Positions 35,921 through 43,641 of a DNA stretch of 64,000 nt are shown here, one piece after another. Within the stretch, counting starts at the first letter, position 1. The number at the start of each line of letters is the position of its first letter. Below the pieces are notes generated by a model, which had not been told where the DNA came from, made no database searches, and saw only the letters and a list, made by a program, of their open reading frames with translations. Location of the stretch: positions 432,936 through 496,935 of the forward strand of contig NZ_JAJKFK010000004.1 of assembly GCF_021653975.1 (NCBI RefSeq), in the 5' to 3' direction. This DNA is from Amycolatopsis sp. GM8 (GTDB lineage: Bacteria; Actinomycetota; Actinomycetes; Mycobacteriales; Pseudonocardiaceae). The position numbers and the translations under genes are program-made.

Positions 35921-35971
35921 TCAGACGTAGGTCAGCACAGCCACCGAAGCCGCCGCGAACAGGCTCGCCAC
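35921..35971 (-). CDS. Possible 16-residue hydrophobic peptide ORF ahead of an intrinsic terminator
   Basis: GTG 35971 to TGA 35921 would encode MASLFAAASVAVLTYV, an almost wholly hydrophobic peptide able to cross a membrane. The terminator starts 5 bases later. An in-frame TAG lies 6 codons upstream of the GTG, and no good ribosome site is visible. It may be a small membrane peptide, a leader peptide, or coincidence within a small RNA. Evidence is positional only. Confidence 0.25.
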   Translation of the reverse strand: MASLFAAASVAVLTYV

Positions 35972-36077
35972 TCGTATGTCATGCGGCTATTTTCGCGGCC
36001 GGCGGGCAACGGCGTCAAAGCATTTTCCGAAGCCACGGCCGTACCCACGTACCCCCGTACCGGGGCAGAATGGGCCC

Positions 36078-36398
36078 ATGACCGACGTACCCGCCCCTGT
36101 TCAGCGGATCCTCGACGCCATCGACGCCGGGGACACCGCGGCATTCGTGCGCGCCTTTGACGCCGACGGCGTGGTCGACGACTGGGGCCGGGAGTTCCGC
36201 GGCCACGATCGGATCCGTGCCTGGAGCGACAAGGAGTTCATCGGCGTGCAGGTCAGCTTCAGCGACCTCACCGTGGCGGAGCCGGGCAACCCGGTGACGA
36301 TCCGGGTCCAGGTGGGCGGCAACGGGTTCAACGGCCCGTCCGGGTTCACGTTCGACGTCCGGGGCGATCACGTGCACCGGATGACGATCACGGCCTGA
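36078..36398 (+). CDS. NTF2/SnoaL-like domain protein
   Basis: 106 residues from ATG 36078. The pattern is the SnoaL-like/nuclear-transport-factor-2 cone fold: an initial helix (VQRILDAIDAGDTAAFVRAF), VVDDWGREFRGHDRIRAWSDKEF, and three strands VQVSFSDLTV, VTIRVQV, GFTFDVRGDHVHRMTIT. Members are small isomerases, cyclases or orphan ligand-binding proteins. No function can be assigned. Its end overlaps the next, convergent gene by 11 bases. Confidence 0.85.
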   Translation: MTDVPAPVQRILDAIDAGDTAAFVRAFDADGVVDDWGREFRGHDRIRAWSDKEFIGVQVSFSDLTVAEPGNPVTIRVQVGGNGFNGPSGFTFDVRGDHVHRMTITA

Positions 36399-36870
36399 CT
36401 TCGAGGTCGTCGATCCAGATCCGCAGCGCCGACCGGGTCTCGCGCAGCGTGCGGGCCGGCTCGCCGAGGCCCGTGAGCGCCCGGCGGCGGCGTTCCAGCT
36501 TCGCCGAGCGGTACCGCGGGAACGCCAGTTTCAGGCTCATGTCGAGCATTTCCGTGTGATACGACAGCAGTTCGCCGATCCGGCGCGGCAGCGACCACGG
36601 TTCGTCGCCCTCGCACAGGTCGAGCACCCAGCCCTGGATGCGGGCGTACTCGGCGGCGACCTGGCGGCCGCGGCGCGCCACCGAACCGGGCGTCTCCCCC
36701 GGCCGGCCGCACGCGATGATCACCGCGTCCGCTTCCTCCTGCAGCGCCACCGCCCGGTCGACGAGCTGGAGCAGCGTGCCCAGGCGCAACAACCGGGCCG
36801 CGGCCGGATCGAGCTGGACGGAGCCCGGGCCGTCACGGCGAACAGCGAACCCGCGCCATCGCAAGCGCAT
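36388..36870 (-). CDS. Hypothetical helical protein
   Basis: 160 residues. I do not recognise a family. The protein is predicted mostly helical and charged, with LLRLGTLLQLVDRAVALQEEADAVIIACG, a Trp-containing DLCEGDEPWSLPRRIGELLSYH segment, and a basic stretch KLERRRRALTGLGEP before an amphipathic C-terminal helix. No signal peptide or membrane helix. It is followed 32 bases upstream by another small hypothetical on the same strand, and converges on the NTF2-like gene. Confidence 0.65.
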   Translation of the reverse strand: MRLRWRGFAVRRDGPGSVQLDPAAARLLRLGTLLQLVDRAVALQEEADAVIIACGRPGETPGSVARRGRQVAAEYARIQGWVLDLCEGDEPWSLPRRIGELLSYHTEMLDMSLKLAFPRYRSAKLERRRRALTGLGEPARTLRETRSALRIWIDDLEVRP

Positions 36871-36902
36871 GGCTTACGATAGCGCGCTTCCGGGCAATCC
36901 GG

Positions 36903-37166
36903 TCAGCCCTCGTGCGGTGGCCGGTGACCCGCCGGGTCGTGGTGCAGCACGTGGTGCGCGATCTCCAGCGCCGCGTCGGCGGCATGCCGCTCGAGTGGCC
37001 GCCCCATGCCGATCGACCGGCCGAGCGAGTCGAGCAGCCGCGACACGACGAACAGCACGTACTCGACGTTCACCTCGACCTCGTCCTGGGCGTTCATCCG
37101 GCGGCGCAGCTCCTGCGCCGCCTCGTGCAGCGTCTTCGCCGTGTCCTCGGGAGCGATCTCCGTCAT
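36903..37166 (-). CDS. Hypothetical small helical protein
   Basis: 87 residues, acidic and helical: MTEIAPEDTAKTLHEAAQEL then VEVNVEYVLFVVSRLLDSLGRS and a His-rich C-terminal end (ALEIAHHVLHHDPAGH). No family recognised. It is divergent from the LigD-type polymerase with 37 bp between starts and upstream of the 36388-36870 hypothetical, with which it may be co-transcribed. Confidence 0.65.
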   Translation of the reverse strand: MTEIAPEDTAKTLHEAAQELRRRMNAQDEVEVNVEYVLFVVSRLLDSLGRSIGMGRPLERHAADAALEIAHHVLHHDPAGHRPPHEG

Positions 37167-37203
37167 GCGTCCAACTTAGGCCGCACCGTGGTTAGGTGGG
37201 CCC

Positions 37204-38166
37204 ATGAGTGCTGACGAGGTGCGCGACGGTGTCTCGCTGACCCACCTGGACCAGTCCCTGTTCGACGGGGCCGAGGCGGTCAAGCGCGATCTCGTGGACT
37301 ATCTCGACGCGGTCTCCGGCCGGATGATCCCGCGGCTGCGCGGCCGGCCGCTGTCGGTGATCCGGGTGCTGCGCGGCCAGGACGCGTTCATGCAGAAGAA
37401 CCTGCCGAAGTACACCCCGGACTGGGTGCCGCGCACCACGATCTGGGCCGAAAGCTCGCAGCGCCGGGTCACCTACGCCCTGTGCGACGACCGGCGCACG
37501 CTGCTGTGGTTCGGGAACCAGCGGGCGATCGAGTACCACCCGACGCTGTCGCACGCCGAGCAGCCGGCCCACCCGACGCATCTGGTGCTCGACCTCGACC
37601 CGCCGGAAGGCAGTGACTCGTTCGCGCTCGCGGTCCGCGCCGCGCATCTGGTCCGCCAGGCGCTGGCCGACGCCGGACTCGCGGGCGCGGTGAAAACCAG
37701 TGGCGCCAAGGGAGTTCACGTCTTCGTGCCGCTCGAGGAGAACGTGGACGCCGAGCAGGCCGCCGCGGCGGGGCGTGCACTGGCCGCGCGAGCCGAGCGG
37801 ATCGATCCGGTGCTCGCGACGACAGCGTTCATCCGGGAAGACCGCGGTGGCAAGGTTTTCCTCGACTCCACGCGGGCCGGCAGCGCGACCGTGGTCTCGG
37901 TGTACAGCCCGCGGGCGCGGCCCGGCCTGCCGGTGTCCTTCCCGCTGCCGTGGGACCAGCTCGACTCGGTCACGCCACGCGATTTCACCGTGCACACGGC
38001 GCTTGGCGCGCTCGCCGACCGCGACCCGTGGACCGAGCTCATGCCACCGCCACAACGGATTCCCGACGACGTACTCGAAGAGGGCCGGGCCATCCCGGTG
38101 GCCCGGGTGCAGGCGATGCACGAGGGCAAGCGCCGCGCCCGGGCCCGCCGGGAAGCCGGAGAGTGA
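37204..38166 (+). CDS. LigD-type polymerase/primase domain protein (NHEJ), stand-alone
   Basis: 320 residues from ATG 37204. It consists of one archaeo-eukaryotic primase-like Pol domain as in LigD: metal-binding Asp130 and Asp132 in LVLDLDPPEG, the phosphate-binding KTSGAKGVHVFVPL (about 164-177) and third Asp221 in KVFLDSTR; also LRFQRYPDG-equivalent region LSVIRVLRGQDAFMQKNLPKY. It synthesises short NTP/dNTP additions at double-strand-break ends with Ku and a ligase (family knowledge). Ligase and phosphoesterase domains are not fused and are not in the window. Confidence 0.94.
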   Translation: MSADEVRDGVSLTHLDQSLFDGAEAVKRDLVDYLDAVSGRMIPRLRGRPLSVIRVLRGQDAFMQKNLPKYTPDWVPRTTIWAESSQRRVTYALCDDRRTLLWFGNQRAIEYHPTLSHAEQPAHPTHLVLDLDPPEGSDSFALAVRAAHLVRQALADAGLAGAVKTSGAKGVHVFVPLEENVDAEQAAAAGRALAARAERIDPVLATTAFIREDRGGKVFLDSTRAGSATVVSVYSPRARPGLPVSFPLPWDQLDSVTPRDFTVHTALGALADRDPWTELMPPPQRIPDDVLEEGRAIPVARVQAMHEGKRRARARREAGE

Positions 38167-38167
38167 C

Positions 38168-38205
38168 CCGGTGCCCGCCGTGAGCGGGAGTGGGGCGAGC
38201 ACCGG
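38168..38205. terminator. Hairpin between convergent genes
   Basis: CCGGTGC (38168-38174) pairs with GCACCGG (38199-38205), with a nested CCCGC/GCGGG stem inside. It sits in the 51-bp gap between the tails of the polymerase and glycosidase genes and can serve both directions. Confidence 0.55.
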
Positions 38206-38217
38206 ATCAGCGACGGG

Positions 38218-40125
38218 TCACCGCGTGGTGAGCCCGTAGCCGTAAGGGAACAGCGGGTGGTAGTCGCGGTCCCCGATGTTGATCGGCTCCTGGTCCTCGC
38301 TGCGCGGCCAGGTGACCGACAGCTTGCCGCTGAACTGCTTCCGGCCGAACAGCACGTCCGCCACCCCGGCGCCCTCGCTGCCCGGCAGCCAGGACATCAC
38401 GAAAGCGTCCATCTTGGACAGTTCGTCGGTGACGATCTGCGGGCGCCCCGCCACATCCAGCACGACGCACGTCTTGATCGCGCCGCACACCTTGTCGATG
38501 TTCGCCCGGTCGGCCGCCGAGATGTTCAGCGTGTGACCGTTGCCCACGTCGCCGACCCCCTCGGCGTACGGGGTCTCGCCGATGACCACAACACCCACAT
38601 CGGAGCCGGCGGTGGGCGCCGACGCGTCGGCGCTGTAGGTCACGTTCTTCGCGACCTGCTGGATGCCCTGCAGGATCGTGGTGCCGGGGATCGTGTTCCC
38701 CGACATGCCCTGCCAGGTGACGGTCCAGCCGCCGGCCTGGTTGCCGATGTCGTTCGCGTTGACGCCGGCCACGTAGATCTTCTGCGAAGGCCTCAGCGGC
38801 AGCGCCTTGTCCGAGTTCTTCAGCAGCACCTGCGACTCCGCGACCGCCTGGCGGGCGACCGCGCGGTGCTGCGGCGAGCCGACCGTGCCGATGTTCGTGC
38901 GGTCGGTGTAGGGGTGCTCGAACAGGCCCAGTTCGAACTTCGAGGTGAGGATCCGGCTCACCGCGTCGTTGATCCGGGAAATCGGCACCCGGCCGGCCTG
39001 TACCTCGCCGGTCAGCGCCTGCTCGAACTGCGGCGCGGTGTTGGGTTCCATGAACATGTCGATGCCCGCGTTGACCGCGGTCCGCACCTGCGTGGCGTAG
39101 TCGCCGGGCAGCTGGTGGATGGCCTCCCAGTCACTGATCAGGAACCCGTCGAAGCCGATCTTCTGCTTCAGCACGTCCGTCAGCAGTTCCTTGTTGGCGG
39201 TCATCTTCACCGGGGTGCTGCCGGGCCGGTCGGTCCACTGCACGCTGGAGAACGACGGCATGATGCTGGACGCGTTGTGCTCGCGCACCGCGGTCACGTA
39301 CGGGGCGAGGTCGATCTTGGCGAAATGGTCCCAGTCGGTGATCGTCACGCCCTGGTCGATCGTGTACGTGCCGCTGGTCGACGTGCCGTAGGTGGTGTCA
39401 CCGTCACCGGCGAAGTGTTTCGGCGTGGCCAGCACCCGGTCCCGCTTGGCCAGGTCCGAGCCCCCGTTGCCCTGGAAACCGTCGATCGCGGTTTCCATCT
39501 GCTGCACCAGCTGCGGGTCCTCGCCGAAGCTCTCGTAGGTGCGGCCCCAGCGCTCGTCACGGGTGACACAGACACAGGGCGCGAACACCCACTGCGGGCC
39601 GGTCGCCCGCGTCTCGGTCGCGGTGATCTGCTCGACTTGGCGCACCAGGCCGGGGTCGCGGGTTGCGCCGAGGCCGACGTTGTGCGGGAAGATCGTGGCG
39701 CCGACGAGGTTGCCGTCGCCGTGCACGGAGTCGATGCCGTACAGGATCGGGATGTGCAGCCGGGTCGCCAGCGCGTGGGACTGGTAGCCGTCGACCATGT
39801 CCGCCCAGGCCTGCGGCGTGTTCTGCGCCGGGGTCGAACCGCCGCCGGAAAGGACTGAACCAAGGGCCAGCGAGGTGATCTGGGTCTGGTCGGCGTCGAT
39901 GGCGCCGCGCTCGGCCTGGGTCATCTGGCCGATCTTCTCGGCCACCGTCATCCGCCCGAGCAGGTCGGAAACCCGCTGCGCGACGGGCAGCCGGGCGTTG
40001 AGGTAGGCGGGGGTTCGTTCGGCGGTGTCCGGTGCTGCGGCCGCCGGCACCGCGGTCGCGGTCAACGCCGCGATCGCGACCACCACACCGGCGAAGCGGG
40101 CACGTCTGGGTATGTGCGTTCTCAC
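38218..40125 (-). CDS. Secreted glycoside hydrolase family 3 beta-glucosidase-like enzyme
   Basis: 635 residues from GTG 40125, seven bases behind AAGGAGG; the ATG at 40140 overlaps that site. A signal peptide ends near AAAAPD (residue ~31). GH3 N-domain motifs: YGIDSVHGDGN, FAPCVCVTRDERWGRTYESFGEDP, TPKHFAGDGDT and nucleophile Asp332 in FLISDWEAI. The C-domain contains VLLKNSDKALPL, VVVIGETPYAEGVGD and LPGSEGAGVADVLFG, where an acid/base Glu is expected. It releases terminal beta-linked glucose (or xylose) outside the cell. A 6-bp-arm inverted repeat lies upstream at 40158-40176. Confidence 0.94.
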   Translation of the reverse strand: MRTHIPRRARFAGVVVAIAALTATAVPAAAAPDTAERTPAYLNARLPVAQRVSDLLGRMTVAEKIGQMTQAERGAIDADQTQITSLALGSVLSGGGSTPAQNTPQAWADMVDGYQSHALATRLHIPILYGIDSVHGDGNLVGATIFPHNVGLGATRDPGLVRQVEQITATETRATGPQWVFAPCVCVTRDERWGRTYESFGEDPQLVQQMETAIDGFQGNGGSDLAKRDRVLATPKHFAGDGDTTYGTSTSGTYTIDQGVTITDWDHFAKIDLAPYVTAVREHNASSIMPSFSSVQWTDRPGSTPVKMTANKELLTDVLKQKIGFDGFLISDWEAIHQLPGDYATQVRTAVNAGIDMFMEPNTAPQFEQALTGEVQAGRVPISRINDAVSRILTSKFELGLFEHPYTDRTNIGTVGSPQHRAVARQAVAESQVLLKNSDKALPLRPSQKIYVAGVNANDIGNQAGGWTVTWQGMSGNTIPGTTILQGIQQVAKNVTYSADASAPTAGSDVGVVVIGETPYAEGVGDVGNGHTLNISAADRANIDKVCGAIKTCVVLDVAGRPQIVTDELSKMDAFVMSWLPGSEGAGVADVLFGRKQFSGKLSVTWPRSEDQEPINIGDRDYHPLFPYGYGLTTR

Positions 40126-40157
40126 GCGGTCCTCCTTCATCGCAGGACAAATGCGTA

Positions 40158-40176
40158 ATGTTGCGGCTCACAACAT
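40158..40176 (-). promoter_or_regulatory. Possible operator upstream of the GH3 gene
   Basis: ATGTTG-cggctca-CAACAT is a perfect 6-bp inverted repeat with a 7-base centre, 33 bases before the GH3 start. It differs from the CebR box used by streptomycete cellobiose regulators. No regulator gene is adjacent. Confidence 0.35.
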
Positions 40177-40258
40177 ATTCCAGAACCGAGCACGGGGGAA
40201 TACGCCGAAAGTCGCATTCGAGAGGACTCAGCGGGTGAAGGTCCAGTCCATTCGATCA

Positions 40259-40269
40259 TCCACAGTGGA
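40259..40269. repeat. TCCACWGTGGA motif, perfect copy
   Basis: TCCACAGTGGA in the short gap between the FUSC and GH3 genes, just outside the FUSC stop codon. Confidence 0.6.
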
Positions 40270-40272
40270 CGG

Positions 40273-42486
40273 TCAGCGCCACCAGGGGCGGTGCCGCTGC
40301 CGCGCCACGACGGCCGCTGGTTCGACCAATTCGGTCAGCCGCGGCGTCAGGTGCTTGAGATGCTCGCTCACCCATAGTGCGCAGGTCAGGTCCGCCGCCG
40401 TGGCCCCCTCGGCGAGCGGGTCCCGGAACGCCGGCGGCGCGAGCACCGGCACCGCGCTGCGATCGGCCCGGCCGAGCCGTGAGCCGAGGTAGTCCATCCA
40501 GGCCGCGATCTGGCCCGCCTGCTCGCTGAGCGCCTTGCGCACCGGGTCATTGCCGACGTCCGGGCTCGGCAGTCCCGCGAGCGAGTGCCCGGTCAGCCGC
40601 GCCCGGGTCGTACCGGAGGTCAGCCGCCACAGGTCTTCCTTCGGCACCCGCTTCGCGCCCTGCTCGGCGAGGAACCCGCGCAGCGCGTCGTCGAGCCGCA
40701 CACCGGCGGTGATCGCGTCCGAGGCGTCGGGCTCGGTGTGGCGCAGGCCGAGCGCCCAGTCCACCGCGTGCGCCAGGTACACGCTGCTGCTGCGCAGCGC
40801 GTCCGCGAGATCGTCCGCCACCAGCGTCGCGGCCCCGCGCGGCCAGAACACGGCACCGACCAGGATGCTGACCGCGCAGCCGAGCGCGACGTCCTCGATC
40901 CGCAGCACACCGATCTGCCAGCCCGCCGGCGCGAGCAGATTGAACAGCAGCGAGATCACCACCGTGAACGCCGCCTGCCCCGCGGTGAACGGCAGCGCCC
41001 CCGGCGCGTACGCCGCGACGAGCACCGCGACCGGCAGCGCGATCCAGAGCGCCGTGGCGCCGGTGCCGATCGCGAGCAGCAGCGCGGCGCCGAGCACGAA
41101 CCCGATCGCGGTGCCCAACAGCGCCCGCAGCGCTGTCGCCCCGGTCGACGAGGCGGTCGTGCGCAGCACCGAGAGGGTGCCGAGCACGACCCAGAACCCG
41201 TGCTGCACCCCCGTCAGGTCGGCGACCGCCACGGCGGCGGCCAGCGCCAGCGCGCCGCGGACACTGTTGAGGAACCACACCGAACGCAGGCTCGCGTGCC
41301 GCGAAACGACGCCGGCCACCCCGGCGAGCCGGCGCTCGCTCATGGCCGCGTCCTGGAAGTTCTGGCCGAACCAGCGCCGGCGCCCGTCGGCCACCACGCC
41401 GGGCTCGGCCCGGTCCACCGCGATCAGCGCGTCGGCCGCCGCGGTGTGCGCGGCGACGGCCGTCGTCCGCGCGTGGAACGACAGGTGCAGGGCGTCGTGG
41501 TAGCCGTCGCCGTCGGTGCGCAGCCCGCGCAGGTAGTCGACACTCGCGGCGAGACTCCGTTCGAGCCGCTCCAGTTCGACATTGGCCGGCTGGCCGTCCA
41601 TCAGCGCGCCGATCGTGCGCAGCAACTCACTTGTGTCCGCCAGCAGTTGCCGTTCCACGTCGGCGACGCGGGACAGGTCGCGAAACTCCCGCAGGCTGTC
41701 GGTGATGACGAACGTGCACCATTCCAGCAGTCCGACGAGGCTGTCGAGCGCCTGGTCCGCCGTCGCCAGCCCGGTCGGCCGGTACGGGGTCGCGGTGAAC
41801 GCGCCCATCAGCTCGTGCTTCGCGTCGATCGCCGCCTCGCGGTACTTCGGGTCCGTGTCCCCGCGCAGCGCGGCGTCGAGCAGGTCGGCGAGCGCCCGGG
41901 CGCTGCGCGCGGCCCCGTCCCGCAACGCGAAACCCGGCGACCGCGGGGAGAACACGAGCACCGCGATCGTGCCGGCGATCGAGGCCAGCCACCAGCCTTC
42001 GAGCCGGGCGGGCACCATGCTCATCTCCCCCGGCGACGCCGCGGGAAGCACGTACGCGAGCAACGCGGCCGTGCCGCCCGAAGCCGCGTTCGGCCCGCCG
42101 ATCCCCGCGAACAGCACGGCGAACGCGACCGGGATGGTGATCAGCGAAGCCAGCAGGACCGACGAGTTCACCGCGGTGCCGATGACGAGCAGCGCGCTGC
42201 CGGTGAGCGCGAGCCCGGCGTGCGCGCGCAGCTTGTCCCGCCACCCGCCGCCGAACGACGCCAGCACCAGCGTGGCGAACCCGCCGAACGCGGCGAACGT
42301 CGCGACCTGCAGGTCACCGATCACCTCGTAGCCCAGGGCGAACAGCCCCGGCACCACGACCGTGGCCCGCACGGCGCGCATCGCCGCGGGTTTCGACCAC
42401 ACCGGCAACCAGGGCGGCCGCGCCCGGGCCGGCGCGGGAGATCCCTGCTGGGACTGGGTTTCGACGGTCGTCGAACCGCTCGTCAC
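40273..42486 (-). CDS. FUSC-family membrane protein (aromatic-acid-exporter-like)
   Basis: 737 residues if started at GTG 42486; an upstream in-frame ATG near 42525 is possible and neither has a strong ribosome site. Two halves each with a bundle of ~5-6 helices (first: VVVPGLFALGYEVIGDLQVATFAAFGGFATL in pieces over residues ~40-75 and GPNAASGGTAALLAYVLPA; second: FLNSVRGALALAAAVAVADL and GFVLGAALLLAIGTGATALW), separated by a ~230-residue cytoplasmic helical domain. This is the FUSC/ArAE layout. Members export aromatic acids or assist siderophore or envelope traffic. Substrate unknown. Confidence 0.88.
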   Translation of the reverse strand: MTSGSTTVETQSQQGSPAPARARPPWLPVWSKPAAMRAVRATVVVPGLFALGYEVIGDLQVATFAAFGGFATLVLASFGGGWRDKLRAHAGLALTGSALLVIGTAVNSSVLLASLITIPVAFAVLFAGIGGPNAASGGTAALLAYVLPAASPGEMSMVPARLEGWWLASIAGTIAVLVFSPRSPGFALRDGAARSARALADLLDAALRGDTDPKYREAAIDAKHELMGAFTATPYRPTGLATADQALDSLVGLLEWCTFVITDSLREFRDLSRVADVERQLLADTSELLRTIGALMDGQPANVELERLERSLAASVDYLRGLRTDGDGYHDALHLSFHARTTAVAAHTAAADALIAVDRAEPGVVADGRRRWFGQNFQDAAMSERRLAGVAGVVSRHASLRSVWFLNSVRGALALAAAVAVADLTGVQHGFWVVLGTLSVLRTTASSTGATALRALLGTAIGFVLGAALLLAIGTGATALWIALPVAVLVAAYAPGALPFTAGQAAFTVVISLLFNLLAPAGWQIGVLRIEDVALGCAVSILVGAVFWPRGAATLVADDLADALRSSSVYLAHAVDWALGLRHTEPDASDAITAGVRLDDALRGFLAEQGAKRVPKEDLWRLTSGTTRARLTGHSLAGLPSPDVGNDPVRKALSEQAGQIAAWMDYLGSRLGRADRSAVPVLAPPAFRDPLAEGATAADLTCALWVSEHLKHLTPRLTELVEPAAVVARQRHRPWWR

Positions 42487-42552
42487 CGCCCGATGATAGA
42501 GCCGCGCGCCGAGCGCCGGTAACATAGATGACGCGTCAACGAATGAGGAGTC

Positions 42553-43587
42553 ATGGAACTCGGCATCTACAGCTTCGGCGACCGCGCACCCGATCCGCTC
42601 ACCGGTGAGCAGGTCCCGGTCGCGGACAAGCTCGCGCAGACCCTGGAGCGGATCAAGCTCGCCGACGAGCTCGGCCTGTCCTTCTACGGGCTCGGCGAGC
42701 ACCACTTGGACCAGTACGCGATCTCCAACCCCGGCACGGTGCTGGCCGCCGCCGCGAGCGTCACGAGCCAGATCACGCTCTCCAGCGCGGTGACCGTGCT
42801 GTCCACCGAGGACCCGGTGCGGCTGTACCAGCAGTTCACCACGCTCGACCAGCTCAGCCGCGGCCGCGCCGAGCTGCTCGCCGGGCGCGGCTCGTTCACC
42901 GAGTCCTTCCCGCTCTACGGCGCCGATCTCGGCGAGTACGACGAGCTGTTCGAGGAGAAGCTCGCGCTGCTGCTGCGCATCGACCGCGAGGACCCGATCA
43001 CCTGGTCCGGCAAGTACCGGCCGCCGCTGGAGAACGCGCACATCCTCCCCCGCCCGTATCGCGACCACCTGCGCATCTCGGTCGGCACCGGCGGCCACCC
43101 CGAGTCCTCGGTCAGGGCCGGGCTGCTCGGGCTGCCCGTGGTGTACGCGGTGATCGGCGGCGAGCCCGAGCGGTTCGGGCCGCTGGTCGACCTCTACCGG
43201 CGCGCCGGCGAATCCGGCGGCCACACCCGCGACGAGCTGCACGTGACGATGGGCGCCATCGGGTTCATCGCGCGCGACTCGCAGGACGCGAAGGACACGT
43301 TCTTCCCGTATTGGCTCGAGACGATGAAGTACGGCGCCCGCGCCCGCGGCTGGACCGTGCCGACCCGGGCGCACTACGACGCGTGGACCCGGGACGCGCA
43401 GTCGATCTTCGCCGGCAGCCCGCGCGAGATCGCGGATCGGCTGATCAGCATCGGCCGGCTGACCGGCGCGAACCGGTACGCGATGCAGATGGACTGGTCG
43501 GGCGTGCCGCACGACAAGGTGATGACCGCGATCGAGCTGCTGGGCACCGAGGTGGCGCCGTTGGTGCGCAAGGAACTCGGCGACTGA
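42553..43587 (+). CDS. LLM-class flavin-dependent oxidoreductase (bacterial luciferase-like)
   Basis: 344 residues. MELGIYSFGDRAPDP, LGLSFYGLGEHHLDQYAIS, TLSSAVTVLSTEDPVRLYQQFTTLDQLS in parts over residues 75-105, GRAELLAGRGSFTESFPLYG and GSPREIADRLISIGRLTG near the end mark the LuxA-like subgroup that uses FMNH2. It is cytosolic with no neighbouring flavin reductase. Divergent from the FUSC gene with a 66-bp gap, and followed 54 bases later by the PhoD gene. Confidence 0.92.
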   Translation: MELGIYSFGDRAPDPLTGEQVPVADKLAQTLERIKLADELGLSFYGLGEHHLDQYAISNPGTVLAAAASVTSQITLSSAVTVLSTEDPVRLYQQFTTLDQLSRGRAELLAGRGSFTESFPLYGADLGEYDELFEEKLALLLRIDREDPITWSGKYRPPLENAHILPRPYRDHLRISVGTGGHPESSVRAGLLGLPVVYAVIGGEPERFGPLVDLYRRAGESGGHTRDELHVTMGAIGFIARDSQDAKDTFFPYWLETMKYGARARGWTVPTRAHYDAWTRDAQSIFAGSPREIADRLISIGRLTGANRYAMQMDWSGVPHDKVMTAIELLGTEVAPLVRKELGD

Positions 43588-43641
43588 AACGTTCGCCGCC
43601 GCGGGCCGTGTGATGGGTACCCTTCGCCAGAGAGGTGCCGC

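Larger units (their letters stand above)
35738..36077. other. 340-bp intergenic region with hairpins and a possible minus-strand small RNA
   Basis: On the plus strand a hairpin GCCCGCC...GGCGGGC (35814-35838) may end the preceding gene. On the minus strand there is an intrinsic terminator (35880-35915) with a 17-codon hydrophobic frame just upstream. A pyrimidine/GTAC-rich stretch CCCACGTACCCCCGTACC precedes the next gene. Confidence 0.55.
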
